64,000 bases of DNA from Triglochin maritima. Lineage: Eukaryota; Streptophyta; Magnoliopsida; Alismatales; Juncaginaceae. Below the pieces are notes generated by a model, which worked only from the letters and a program-made list of their open reading frames with translations, ran no database searches and was not told the origin of the DNA. Position 1 is the stretch's first letter. Each line of letters opens with the position of its first letter. This document shows, one piece after another, positions 33,820 through 47,600 of this stretch. The DNA is taken from NCBI GenBank assembly GCA_963682175.1, contig OY821781.1, forward strand, positions 37,585,254 through 37,649,253, read 5' to 3'. The translations under genes were made by a program, and so were the position numbers.

Positions 33820-36800
33820 ATGGAGCAGGGCGTCGTCGATTTGCCGCCGAAGAAGTTGGCAAGGCAGCTCGATTTCACCGCCGCGACGACGACGGCGGCG
33901 GGGGTGGCGGTGGGACCGGCGGCGGCGGTCGGAGTGACGAGGCCGTTCGTGGCGGTGACTGTGTGAGTAGGGGGGGTTTTGGGGTTTTTGGATTTGGAAT
34001 TTGAGGGGAAAGTTTGATTTTTTTGTTGTTGACGTTTTTGGTTGGATTTTGTGTGGTGTTTGAATTTGGGATAAAACACCCAAAAACAAATTTTAGTTAG
34101 ATTTTGTGGTGGATTTTAAATTTGGGATAAAACAGAAAAACCAAATTTTAGTTGGATTTTGAATTTGGGAGTGGAGTTTGTTTTTGAATTTTTAGTGGTG
34201 TTGGAAAATTTTGTTTTGGTTTTTTGTTGTTGGAAGTTTTTAGTTGGATTTTGAATTTGGGAGTGAGGTTTGTTTTTGAATTTTTAGACGTGCTGGAAAT
34301 TTGGTTTTCGTTTTTTTTGTTGAAGTTTTTAGTTGGATTTTGAATTTGGGAGTGAAGTTTGTTTTTGAAATTTTAGTGGTGCTGGAAATTTGGTTTTCGT
34401 TTTTTTGTTGTTGAAGTTTTTAGTTGGATTTTGAATTGGGAGTGAAGTTTGTTTTTGAATTTTTAGTCGTGCTTGAAATTTGGTTTTGGGTGTTTTGTTG
34501 GGAAATTTGGTTTTTGTGGATTTGGAGTTTGAGGGGAAAAGTTTGGTTTTTTTTTTGAAGTTAGGGGTTGGGTTTGGGGGGTTTGAGTTGAGGGGGATTT
34601 GGAATTTGAGGAAAGATTTGGTTGTTTGAACGTTGTGGTTGAGTTTGTGGAGAACTCAGGATTTGAAATAAAGTTTTGGTTTTTGTTTTAAATTGTAGTC
34701 GTGTTTGTGGTGAATTTGCAATTTGAGAGGAAAAGCTTTGGTTGTGTGAACTTTCTGGTTAAGTACATAAGATTGTGTGTCAGTGGGAGTTTTGTTGCAA
34801 ATTTGGTTTCTTGTAGTTTGTTTGGATTTTAGTTGAGGTGGATTTGGAATTTGAGTTGTGCTGGATTGGGATGGGATGCAATTGGCTTTTGTGGGATAAG
34901 ATTTGAGTTGTGCTGAATTTAGAATTTGAGAGCAATTTTTTGTTTTGTTTTATTATTTGAAACTTTGTAGCCGTTTTTTTAGTAGTGGTTGGGGTATCTT
35001 TTGAAGTTTTGATATGGGTATTGGAATTTGAGGTGCAAAATTAAATCTTTGTGGGTTTTGGAGATTACATTTTAGTTAAGAATTTGGTAATTGGGGAGGA
35101 AGTTTTTGTCCTTTTGAACCTTCGGGTGCAGTTTATTGCCATTTTTTCTTTTTGAATCTTTAAGTTTGGAGTTGGGCACTGGGATTCAATGTGCAAAATT
35201 TGATTTTATTGGGCTCTATTAGATTTGAGTTGTACTGAATTCGGAATTTGAATATATATTTTGTAAACTTTCTAATCATGTTTGTTTCGTCAAGTTTTTC
35301 TTTTGTCTCAAATTTTAAAAATTGAAGCTGGGTGTTGGGATATGGACTGCGGATTTCATTATTTGTTGGTCTTTTGTTGTGGGGTGTTGGTGATTTGTGT
35401 TTGAGTTTTTGATTCATTTCTTAATCTTTCAGTTTTTTTGTTGCCCTGTGTTACTGTCTTTTTATCGTCTTCTTGAATTTTTTATTATGTTTATGTGTGT
35501 CTTTTTTGAATTTAATCTAAAAGATTTGTTCATAAGTCCATTACCTTCCAATTTTGTTTCTTATTACATATTTCTGTACCTTTTTTTGCAATTTGTGATC
35601 TCTTTTGAATTTCTTCATAAGTTGGACTTTTTTTATTTTAAGCAAAAGGTTTTGGCCTTAACCTTCCAATTGTGTTTATTGCCATATTTGTTGGTTTTCT
35701 TCCATAGTATTTGAGTATGTTCTTTATTTATGTTAAGCGAAAACATTTGTTTTTTTCACATTGTAATGCGTCTATTGCCACACATTACTTTCAATTATAT
35801 GGACGGGCTCTCTCATTTCAAGGATTTATAACCCTTCTAAAGGAATGAAGTTAACCTCTTCAACATTTCTGATGTTATCTGTCATTTTCGATTCTTCATT
35901 TTCAGGAAGCCAGAATCCCCTAAACCACGACCAAGGCCCATCGTTGAGGGAAAAGATGGTACTCCCAAGAAACAAAAGCAATGCAACTGCAAAAATTCAA
36001 AGTGCTTAAAGTTGTAAGTGAATATTTTACGTTGTGCTATACTCTGTTTATATAAGTGTGACAGTATGGAAGGGTATGTTTTACTTGCAATTACATATAC
36101 ATGCTTTAGTTATACAAGTCTTCCCATAAGCATCATGTACCATTCACCATGTACACATTCCATGTACATTTTTTACTATACACCTTATGGCTCTGCCTCA
36201 CACATTTTTAGTAATAATTGTCTGTATAAAATCATACCCGTTGATACAGGGTCTGAAGCTGCGTTGCTCTTGTTTCTGAATAATAGATATTGGTAATAAG
36301 CCTAAATTGTACAAGCAGACAAAGCAATCTTTTTCTGTATGGCAGCAGCTCATCACAATTGCTTGAAGATATATTGTGGCTGTCATGTTGTTTAAGATTG
36401 TCAAGAGTCACAAAATATTACTGTTGATATATGAATTAGTTATGGCTCAAAACGTTATTTAAACTTTGATCTGTTTGTGATTCTTGTTTTAGTGGCTTGT
36501 GGACTTGGATCACGTATTTGAGGAGGATGTTATCCTAATTGTATATGATTTCCTGAAACAATCAAAGAATCTTGGGTCTTAAATGCCCGTGAAATAACCA
36601 GACACGCACCCGCCCACCTACACAAACCCAGCCCCTGAGTTGCCTCATTGGCAAAAGTAACATAATAATTACTTGCGTAAGAAACTATTAATTTCATGAA
36701 AGATAAACTAGCGAAAACAGTGGACTTGCCCTTTTCTCCATAAAGCTGTTAAGAATCTCTATTTAACATTTTTATTTTCATCTTCCTAGGCGAAAGAAAC

Positions 36801-39800
36801 TATTCTAAGTCGGTTTGATGCTACCGCCAGTGCCTATTACTAGTCCTGGTGACTTCTTGAAGATGGGTTGTTTCAAATGTTAACAGCGAATAATCAATAT
36901 GATCATAGCAATAAGTTAATAACCTTTCTTAATCAAGTTATTTGGTAACTAGTTCCTAGGAATGTATATTTAGTTTCCGTTCATTGCACATGTTTTCCTT
37001 CGACGGTCATCATTATTCTCGTGTTTGTTTCTCTAATCAAGTGGATTCTCATTTTTTTGTGCAGATACTGTGAATGCTTCTCATCAGGAGTTTATTGTGA
37101 CGGATGTAATTGTGTAAATTGTTACAATAATATTGAAAATGAGGCTGCTAGGCGTGAGGCGGTCGAACTGACCTTGGAGCGCAATCCAAATGCTTTTCGA
37201 CCAAAAATCGCTAGCAGTCCTCATGCTATTCGAGACAACAGGGTATGAAACAGTCATTGCTCTAGCATTTATACGTTGTGTGTACACATATTTTGCGTAA
37301 GTGTAATGATATGGATGTGTGTGTTGGTAGTTAGCACTTTGGTAAGGAAGTATTCATGAAAGTTTGAATTTTGACCTGCTAATAATTCTGTTTCCAAGAA
37401 GAGTGCATTAAATTGATGTCATACTAAGAAGCACGGAGACGGGACACGGACATGGACACGGGGATACGACATTTTTCTAAAAAGTAGGACACGGACACGG
37501 CATTAAAATTATAATATCTATAAATAAAAAATAATATACTTGTAAAAAAATAATTACTCATAAATGTTAAATGTTCATAATAAAATAATATACGTTGCTT
37601 CAGGTTGCCTCCTCATTGTTCATGACAAAAGTAGTCATTAGGCATATTCTTAAAGGGCAACAAACTGATTACTACCCAATAAAATAATATACTTTAAGGG
37701 TTGTATTGAAAATTCCTTGACCCAATGATTTATCTTCTTCTCCTCCTCTATATAAACATTCCGGTACCGAAAATGAGGAAGAAGAAAAAAGTCAAAAGTC
37801 AAAATCGAGACCAAGGAGTGTCCTAGCTGTGTCCGAGGAGTGTCCACAACTGTGAAATGTCAAAACTACCCCGGACACACCACCTGGCGTGTCCGACACG
37901 TGTCCAAGGCGTGTCCGAGGAGTGTCGGTGTCCGACACGGACACGACGACCATTCAGAAGTGTCCGTGCTTCCTAGATGTCATATAAGCTCTGTTCCTTT
38001 TTAATGTATTCTTTTCCCATGGATCCGCCTCCTAACATCATCACAACACGTCAAAATTGCCAAACAAGCCATTCCCCCTCAGCCCCTCCTATTAGGTAGC
38101 GGTACAACGTCGTTACAACTCTATTTTCCCTCTCAACCGAAGGAGTTCGTTTCAAAACTTTAATCACTATGTTTTTCACCGAACATTGCGGAAGTGGAGA
38201 CCAACCAACAGGCTATAATCCATGATTCCCTCTGCTTCGAGAAACTCACAATCTTGATCTATTTGTCAGAATGGGTATAACATCTCATTTGCAGAAAAAA
38301 CCTTTTAGGAGGCAATGTACTCATTGAAGAGAAATTAGCACCTCAAGAAGTCTTGAAACCAAGATTGTTGGAGGTGAAAAACAAAATTCAGGTCAAGATC
38401 TTTAAGAGTGGTAGTCTTGCTCTTCTCAATAAGTTTCTTTATGTTCGGAAGAGCATTTAATTAGTTTGAGGTACGTTACATGCTTAAAGTGTTAAAATGT
38501 GCCGTCTCTGTGTTGTTTCTTGAATTCTTGTTGATCATTTTAGTTCGCTAAAAAATTCCCATGATGGAAGTATAAAAAAGTTCAAGGTAGGTTAAGTAGG
38601 TAATAGAAGTACTTGCTACAATACCCTCTTACTGGATCATTGGTTCCTATTGTGCTGTGGTCTACTAGTGAAAGTGGATTCTCCTATTTGTTTATCGGTT
38701 AGAAAGCAGCCCCATCTTGGCTTGATTTCTTTCATTTCATTTTTTTACAGTAATTTGGTTACATTGATCTCTTACATGCTTAAACTTCAATAACGAATAG
38801 TACTTTGAATTCTAGGAAGAGGCAGGTGAACTTCCTATGGTCGGTAGACACAATAAAGGCTGCCACTGCAAGAAATCAGGATGCCTCAAAAAATATTGTG
38901 AGTGCTTTCAGGCGAATATACTCTGCTCTGACAACTGCAAGTGTGTCGACTGCAAGAATTTTGATGGGAGTGAAGAGAGAAGGTCGCTTTTTCATGAACA
39001 CACTAACAACCTGGCCTATATCCAGCAGGCAGCTAATGCTGCTATTACTGGTGCAATTGGATCCTCTGGTTTTGCATCACCACAAATATCAAAGAAGAGG
39101 AAAAACCAGGAGACATTATTTGGTCCAACGCACAAAGAACCCCCTAATCAGAGGTTATCTCAATTTTCCCAGGTATATATGGCTTTTTAATTGGTGTTTT
39201 GGTAACATAAACTCATCAAACATTCCTAGCTTTAAATGGCAGTGCTTGTTGGCTTTTGTCAATCAAGAGAGATTCTGGATTGATATGGTTAGAAGACGAG
39301 CTAAATTTTTTAGGATTCCTTTTTAGAGTTGTTGCCCTTGCTTAGATTTCTTGTTCATGCTAGAATCTATATGCCTATACTCATGTAGGCAATCTTAGTT
39401 ACTTTATTTGCATTTTCTATTAATTCTTTTCTAATGGACAGTTGTTAAAAGAAGAATGCCTTACAACTCAACAAAGTATTGTTACCAATAAAATAAAATA
39501 AAAACTCAACAGAGTATTGTTTCTTGATTCATACAGCAGCTACTTTTAAGAAAAACCTATTTTTTCATCTTGGCACTTCTGTTTGTGGTTTCACTGTTAG
39601 ATATGATTCAAGATGTTCATATGCACTTCTTTTTTAAAGCCAACTGCTACTTGGCTTATAACTCAGTAAGGCTCAAGAAGAGAATTCCGTTATATCATTC
39701 TGAGTTGTCTGTGTGCTAAACAAACATTATGGCATTTGGAATAATTGGGCTAGTCTATGGATAGATATTCACTTTAAGTGATCTGTTTGTTTTCGTTGTT

Positions 39801-41334
39801 TTTCAAGGCAAATCTTGCAAAGACGATTTCACCTGCTCCATTCGGCTCTGTGCCTTTGGTTAGCACCTCCACTCATACAGGAATAGGAGCATCAAAGGTC
39901 ACTTTCAGGTACCAATGTTGCTCATGTAAAGCATTTAACACCAAACTCTCTCTTTTGGCAAGAAGGCTGTTTTCATATATCAAAGTCAACCAGGTCAAGA
40001 CTTCTTTCATCTTATTTTCGTCTTGTGTGTTTTTCCTCTGTTGAAGGCCTCTTCTAGCGGACATAATCCAGCCAGAAGATGTGAAGGAGCTTTGTAGGCT
40101 TTTGGTGGTAGAGGCAGGAGAGGTTGCAAAAAGAATTTCTGGTACGTAGATATTAGCAATTCCATGACTTATTTTGTATATTTGCAAGATTCATCACATA
40201 TTTGCATGACTTATACCTCAGAAAAGAAAGGTTCGACGGAAGACGGTGCAGCGAAGAGGGAAGAAACCCGGGAGGCTTTCCCTGCATCTTCCAGTCAAGC
40301 AAAGGACAAGTTGCCCGTGGAATTTGATGATCAAAAGGTTCGAGCTGATGGCCACTCTAGCGGCACTGCTGGAGAAAAACCAGGCACTGAACAGGGTGGA
40401 TCAGATTCTGCTGATGCAGTGAAAGAAGGAAGGCCAATGTCACCAGCTACACTAGCATTGATGTGCGATGAACAGGAACCTATGTTCGCTCCATCATCAT
40501 CCCAGAATGTTGTTGAATCTTCAAGGCCTTCGTCTAGTCAGAATGTGTCGCAGGTCTATGTCGAACAAGAGAGACGGATTCTTACGGAGTTCAGAGATTG
40601 CCTTCGGAAGCTTGTAACTTATGGTAGAACGAAAGGTATCATCTACTTGCCTTGTTATCGTTGAGATCTATTGATTTTTATCTTCCAAACTTAATTAGAC
40701 TGTAGGCAACTATTGAATTTGTATCGAAGGAAATCCCATATATGTTAGTAAACTCCTTTGAAGTCAGTTTTCAACTAGTTGTCACCAATTTACCAAAACC
40801 TTTCAGTATTCCACCCTTTCATGTAAAAGTTAAAGGAAACATGCTACTAGAATCCATATAACTTTATGGTCCTGATGTTATCATCCATTCCATTAACTGC
40901 ATCCCTTCTGAAGATGTGTCCTCTATTCTCACAAAAAATAGCATTTATTTTTTTGTTGATAAAGTAATAGTTAGACATAATCGAACATTACATGTTAGGG
41001 TGTGTAATAAAATTATTTAGCATCTCAACTTGAAGAACTTGGGTAGATTTGTGATGCGATCTTAATGGTCGTGCAACAAATTAATCATCTGATTAATTTT
41101 TGGACACTTATCTTTAATGTTGTTCAAATGTTTCCAGAAGAGAAATATGCTTCTGTTGCATCAAGACCAGAGTTCACACACCATCGAACGCCTACTATAA
41201 ATGGCTTCGCAAGAACTCACGAGACAACAAAATCAACACCACCACCAACAACAGCAGTTCATGTTTCAAATCCAACCAATCTTGCCAACAGGGGAGGGGA
41301 ATTGAAGCCAAAGACAGAGAGAGTGGATTCTTAG
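33820..41334 (+). CDS. CXC (tesmin/TSO1-like) DNA-binding protein, TCX5/TCX6 type
   Basis: CPP/TCX proteins bind TTYRAA-type sites and act in cell-cycle control as DREAM-complex subunits (family knowledge). Eight exons join in frame to 530 codons plus stop: 33820-33962, 35906-36013, 37065-37242, 38816-39172, 39808-39908, 40047-40141, 40222-40635, 41138-41334. The N-terminus [19 protein letters not shown] is conserved in the TCX5-like group. The first CXC domain ([29 protein letters not shown]) starts at about residue 73 and is split between exons 2 and 3. The second ([30 protein letters not shown]) is in exon 4; the [10 protein letters not shown] linker lies between. Exon 6 carries [20 protein letters not shown], a conserved C-terminal block. 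Intron 1 is repetitive, intron 3 contains a TIR element. No defect is seen. Which TCX paralogue it is cannot be decided. Confidence 0.9.
33963..35905 (+). repeat. TCX intron 1: degenerate T/G-rich repeats
   Basis: Phrases such as TTTTTAGTTGGATTTTGAAT, GGGAGTGAAGTTTGTTTTTG and GTGCTGGAAATTTGG recur at least six times between 34020 and 34510 and more loosely to 35400. The sense strand is poor in A and C. Strings of TTTGGATTTGGAATTTG include TTNGATYTG matches. Confidence 0.65.
37424..37975. mobile_element. TIR MITE with CGGACACG repeats in TCX intron 3
   Basis: 552 bp flanked by a perfect 9-bp duplication GATGTCATA (37415-37423 and 37976-37984). The ends are TAAGAAGCACGGAGAC and, as reverse complement, TAGGAAGCACGGACAC. 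Both ends carry runs of (A)CACGGACACGG or GTGTCCGACACG; the middle is AT-rich. The 9-bp duplication favours Mutator over hAT. Confidence 0.8.
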
Positions 41335-41599
41335 AAATCTTAGTTTCATGAGAAGTGTTGTTTTCAGGTGTAATACTAAAATACTATAAAGTAAGTTAGG
41401 TTTAGGAAGGGTTTTGCCTCTCTTTTAACTTATTGGTTCGTGAAAATTGCAAATATCTAATCATTTATTCAATGATTAAGGTTACCATTGTCCTGCCCCT
41501 GCAATCTGTTGATGTCTTTATAATGCAATGGGTGAAATTACAATTTGCCTTCGTGAATTAAGCCTCGGGTTTAAAACGAGCTTCTGAACTTTGAAGTAC
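41335..41599. other. TCX 3' flank
   Basis: Likely 3' UTR and short spacer before the hAT remnant. Nothing else seen. Confidence 0.4.
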
Positions 41600-43740
41600 A
41601 CCTGGGACATGGGCCGGGCCGGCCCGGCATGGTCCCGTTTCTGGTGTGGGCCGGGTTGAGTTTTTGTTGTTGTCGTCCGATTGTGTGTTGAATTAAGTAT
41701 ACAATCATAATTTAGTTAAATAAAACACAAACATAATTTATTTTTCTCAGAATTAATCAATTTATTGATTAGAAATTGTTAACCCGATTCGAGAAATAAT
41801 ATATTTGTTGCATATAAAAAAATCCAAATGCTAACTAAACCTGAGTAATGAAAAAAACATAATGGTTATTATTATGAAAAATTTACTCCTTAAACAAAGT
41901 GATTTAGTTAATTTTTCTTCAATCTTCATCGTTATCGTCGCTGCTGTCGTGAATAATCATGTTCTGCATTTTATTCGTAGCGTCGAGCTAATCATTCAGA
42001 CATACATGTTCATTTCGATGGACTTGTCGGACAAGTTTTGCCTCTTTTCGGACAAGACCCGCTTACCTGCACTAAAAACATCATCCGACGCCACAGTTGA
42101 CGTCGGATGACATAAATCTCGTGCCATCAAAATCAGAATTTCCCCTATATTTCGCAAATATTTTTGTAATTGAACGTATTTTGTAAAAAAATATTTTAAA
42201 AAAGCTAACATAATATTGCAAATTCCTCAATCTTTGTCGGTTAAAAATGCCTCTTTTTTCATTATAAAAAGTTTGAATTATAAGATAATGATCAACACAA
42301 GATTTAAACATTTCATAAGTAGAATTCCATCTATGGGGAAAATTTATAATTTAAATTCCATAAGTTTAACAACATTATATACACAAAATTCTTTAAATTC
42401 TTGGTATCTAGATGTACCACTACAACCTAAAAAGACAATTGCATTCCTAACATTTCCTAAGTATAGTTTAATTAATTGAAGTTTAACTTGTACTACCAAG
42501 TTTAAAGTATGACAAACACATCCGATATGCAAAATTGAACCATTGAGATGTGACTATCAATAAATTCTAAACATTTTTATTGCTGCACTATTATTAGTAA
42601 CATTATTAAATACAATTACACAAATTTTATTTTCAAGAGAATTAGATACGATGACATCTTTAGTGTAATCAAATATAACATTAGTAGTGTGGATGCAAAA
42701 TAGGTAAAAATAATAATTTTATTATTTAACAACCATGAATCATCTAGATAATAAGCAGTTACACAATAATAATAATAATTATTTGGATCAGTCCAAACAT
42801 CACTTGTTAATGCTACCTTATTGTTCATGTCAAAAAAATAACTAATCATGTTTTTTCTTTCTACTTCGAATTTATCAAATGCAACATTTTTAAGAATTCT
42901 TCTAGAAAATGGTTTAAATTGGAGATTATAATAGAGAATCGCTGCCCAAAGGAATTCAGATTCACATGTGTTAAATGGTAATTCATATATAATTATGAAA
43001 TCAACATTATTTCTATACTTTTAATTGGATAATATTTCTGAAAAAATAAATTTCCACTAGCTGTCTAAAACAGATTGACGTGAATTCATTACTGACGCAT
43101 GATTGTTCTTAACTTTACATACTTTTAAATGTCTGCCTAAATGATCGGTTCCCCCACTTGACTTATCTGAATATACATGACTATAATGTTTACAAGTAGT
43201 AATTACTTTACCAGTTTGATATCTACCTTCTTGAAAATCTTTCTATACTCAGCTAATTTTTTTCCTAAAACTAGTAGTAGTTATTTGGGGTGGTATATCA
43301 GGAAAGGTTGTACGATATCATTATCTTCAGAATCTGATGTTGAAGTCATGCAAATTACTAAATATGCAAAGAAAAATTTATTTATTTTCATAAAAGATAA
43401 CATCATGATTAATTAAAAAGATTAGAAAACTTTGGGAAATAAAGAACGAAGTTGCAAAATCAGCGATCAACAGTCTGCTTGTAGCTTTAAACTTCACGCT
43501 TTAACTCAAATTCGGCCCGTATTCACCAAAATCAAAACAATTAGAGAAAATTAGATAAGATTGTAAGAGAGTTAGAGAGAATTTTGTAAAAAAATGAGAG
43601 GGGTTTAATGATTTATATATGACAGGGGAGGGGTAGTTTAGGAAAAAAAATTAAAAAACAAAAAACCCAACTCTGAGAACCGTTGGAGCTGATGTCAGCA
43701 TTATCGTGCCACCCGACCTGTCGTGTCGGGATTCATGAAT
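41600..43740 (-). pseudogene. Second decayed hAT transposase
   Basis: Minus-strand fragments in the expected order: a relic of the BED finger region near 43200-43080, KVALTSDVWTDPNNYYYYCV with LDDSWLLNNKIIIF at 42849-42616, HIGCVCHTLNLVVQ at 42532-42344, and the C-terminal dimerisation block TVASDDVFSAGKRVLSEKRQ near 42120-42030. Frames change and there are many stops. The left end near 41610 has GGGCCGGGCCGGCCCGG repeats and the right end near 43710 has CCCGACCTGTCGTGTCGGG, which look like hAT subterminal repeats. Exact ends and duplications were not resolved. This copy belongs to a different hAT lineage from 18213-19650. Confidence 0.75.
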
Positions 43741-44657
43741 ATCATTTGTAACTATCATTTGTACCAATAAATAACTGAACTGCTAAACATCACCCGCGAA
43801 TTACTTAAATCGCCGACGTTAATTACTATTTTGTATTTCTCTCATTTTTACTTATTTCTGCGTCCAACCCTATAGACTCTACAATGTTCATACTACAACA
43901 AAAAATAATCATGAAAAATAAAATCAGAATAGGAATACGAAGAACGTTAGTTTATTTACGGAGACACCCTATTATTGTACTCCGGATATTGATCTGTTTA
44001 CCTGTTTATTTACGTTTGTGTTTTTTTCCACCCGTCACCACCGAAATCTTAAAACGATAACTGAAATAATTTGAAATAACACACGATATAAAATAAAAAA
44101 ATAAAAATTAGGACATCCACCTTAGACTCGACTCCCCGGTCTACTCGGCGGTCGGCACACCAAATTTATTCCATTTGACACTTTATTTCGTGAAGCATGA
44201 TGCCGATATTAAATGCCGAACCCGAACCAAAAACTACCCTACAAAAACCATGGAGTTATAACTGCCCATATTATTAACATCCCGTGAATTAAATCTCATG
44301 AACATTGAAACATATACGCAGACTAAACATTCTGAATTGCACGTCCAGCATACATAGATCTGATTTTGATAACTACCCACCCTAAACATATAATTCTAAT
44401 GTAACATGATTTAGGACCTAAATACTGAATCCTTGCGTACATTTCGGCAACATTATTTAAAACTCAGAACGATGAAGAGACTAGACAGCATCAAAGTCCT
44501 AAAAGAATAACTAATACTATCAAGTATAAAAAGTACTTGGGTCATTGTTTTTATGTGTTCTTATTCAAAGGTTCTTGGCGTGAACCGCCAGAACTTAAGG
44601 AACCTTTCCCGTTCGTCGAGCACCAGAGATAATGATGCACTGTTTCATATCAATTCT
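43741..44657. other. Spacer with AIM1 3' UTR, otherwise nothing seen
   Basis: AT-rich DNA. The last 150-200 bp before 44657 are probably the 3' UTR of the minus-strand beta-oxidation gene. Confidence 0.45.
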
Positions 44658-47600
44658 CTACAGGCGTGCCCTTGAGGATTTTTGAGAGGATTCGGCTGCA
44701 ATCATACTCTGTATAAAAATGTAATAGATTAGTTGTTCGCTCAATACAGCACAAATATTACACCCTTACTCGGGAGTTTTTTGCCAGCAGCGCAAATTTT
44801 TCCAAGTGCATTAAGGATTTTTCTCTCTAGAATTAAATATGGATTGAATGCATAGAAACAACGTTCTAGCACTATAATGGGTACCCTAAGCTCTAACAAT
44901 CCAACCAAAACAAAATAGAAATGATTTCATAACTGAACTCAAATGTTTTTAGATAAAGGCTAAGTCTGTTATGCCACTTCACTTCCATAGCATATAATCG
45001 TTATACTTGTAGACATCCTAATCAGAACTCTACTAAGTACTAACAATTATTGTTAATTGATATTTGTAAGTCTTGATACTGACTGATCCCTAAATCATTA
45101 TTCAGTATTCACCAGGATATACCATCTAAAGATATTCAAACTTTATAGAGACCTCAATAAAAGATCGAAGTGTGGATACATCTAAAAAGTTGCAAAGAAA
45201 TATAGCTCATAATGGAGGTAAAAATACGAAGGGAGGGGGCATACCAGTTGCATGCCTTTCCTTGCTCTTTCCTCTAGATAGGCCGATGGTTTGAAGAAGC
45301 TTCCGTAATTTCTTTCCCACTTCTGAAGACGTTCATATATGTATCCAGCCCCAACACTATCGGCCCAGAACACTAGTCCTCCCCTACAAATAAAATATCA
45401 CTTACGTTATTTACAAAATATGTTGAAATCAATCAGGATTAAAAGTGATACATAAACTTTGCAACAGTCATCATTTATGTGTTATAAAGTGATCTAATTT
45501 CGAGTGCTTCAAGAAAAAATAAAAATAGACGGGCATAATAGTCAAAAGAGATTTGAAGGATCAAAATATTTCAGATGATTTGGCTTTGGAAGAAGTGCTC
45601 CATGATTCTTGATGAATTTCATTTCTAGCCTACCCCTACCCCATGGTTCCAACTCAAGTTAGCAACTTGAACTTCGATAATTCATTGGATATTTATTGTT
45701 CAACTACATCCTTTTTGCACCTATCATGTCAAGTAATGAAATATATAAAAGTAGCTGATCTAGTACTAACTTTACCAAGTCAGTAGAATTGGTTCATAAA
45801 ATCAAATAACTATCAATATCAGATAATCACATAACTCATCTTCAATGTGCAATGCATCTTGTGGCGACAATTGTAAACTAAATCAAAACATTGGATCCTC
45901 AGAGAAGCACAACTCAACTGGTAGAAAGAACCGAATGGTTGAAGACCAAAATGTAAAATAGTGATGAAGTAGAAAGTAAGGGAAACAAGTTTTGAATTAT
46001 GATATGCAGAACTGAAATTCCAAAATGATGTTAGGTTAACTTTGTAACTTCAAAAGTCTTTCCCTCGGATTTCACTCAATTGTACACTTTAAAGGAGAAA
46101 AATGTAGAAATAAAAAGGCAGAGTTGCTATATAGGGATACGTGTTGTATGATACCCTAAATTTCAAAGTAGGAAGTGTTTCTTAATATGTGGATATGTAC
46201 TATAGAATCAGATAAAATTGGTGCACATGGACCACTCACCTATAATTTGGAAAACCCATTCCAAGAACAGATGCAATGTCAAGATCTGAAGCTCTAATAA
46301 TCACACCTTCATCCATCACTCGGCAAGCCTCGTTCACAACAGGAAAGAATATCATCTCCAGAATATCTTGGTCACTTACATTTACAGGCTGAAATAAAGT
46401 TAGTCACATTCAATTTTAGCACCAGTGGATAGTGGAAATCAACGGTAAATGTGTAGCAGAAAGAGAACCTTTCCACCAGGCATGATATTAGCACGTCTTC
46501 GAGATTCCTCTATAATAGGAAGCACACTTGAATCTGGTTTTGGCTTCATCCCCTTCTCATATATGTAGTATCCCTTACCATTGTTCTTACCTGTATGACA
46601 AACATAGAAAGATAACCAAATGTCAAGACATAAGAGCATGCAATTAGTCAAGATTAAAATGCTAAACAACTTCTTTACCATTGTGGCCATTTTCTACCAG
46701 CAACTCAACCAAATCTGATTCATAAGTCCGACCCTCGAAAGAGGCCTTAAACTCTTTCTTCACTGCCAAAGCTACACCATATCCAGCAAGATCTTGAAGC
46801 CTGACAAACAGAACAGTTGCAAATATCAGGATCTACAGTTTTAATTAGATGACAAGTTAACATAACAACCATAGTGAATTGATGATGTTTAGAACCCAAT
46901 TAAAAGCTGAGATACAAAACACATATGGAGCAAAGAAGGGAAAAAATTTAACCATGATAAGATAAATATTAAAATAACATCCAATAAATGGGCATTTTAA
47001 ATTAGGCAAACAAAGTTCCAGAGAGATACAATCTCTGTAATTCTTCCAACAACAAGAACCCCCACAATTATTTTTTTTGAAAAAAATGAGATACTTATTT
47101 GAGTGTCTTGCTTATCAAATAAACAAAATAATTCCTATGAATTCATTGTTAATTCATAACACAAACTGATAGAAGAGTGACATGGTTACATAGTCACTCG
47201 GCTGAATTTTCAAGAGGAAATAGCTATTTCTTTTGGATACAGCTTTTCTGTCATGAAATAGGGAAAACTGGAATTGGGAAATAGTACTTACTGGAAAGGT
47301 CCCATTGGCATGCCAAAACTGCTAATTACCCTGTCTACCCTGAACACATCTACACCTAAATTTGCCAGTAGATGTGCCCCTTGACTGTATGGAAAGAAAG
47401 TTCGATTCACCGCGAAGCCCGTGCAATTTCCCACAACAACAGGCACCTTTTTTATGGCCTTTCCAACCGTCAAGAGATCAAGAATAACTTGTGGTGAAGT
47501 CTTCTCTGTGCGAACGATTTCTAGGAGAGGCATCACATGAGCAGGGCTTCAAAAGAGTAATTTAGAGTTAATCAAACATTAAAAAGGAACACAGGTTCAA

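Noticed and set aside
33522..34089. Open frames on both strands around TCX exon 1
   Set aside because: They are shadows of the GC-rich first exon and its purine-rich leader. The TCX start at 33820 explains the coding signal.
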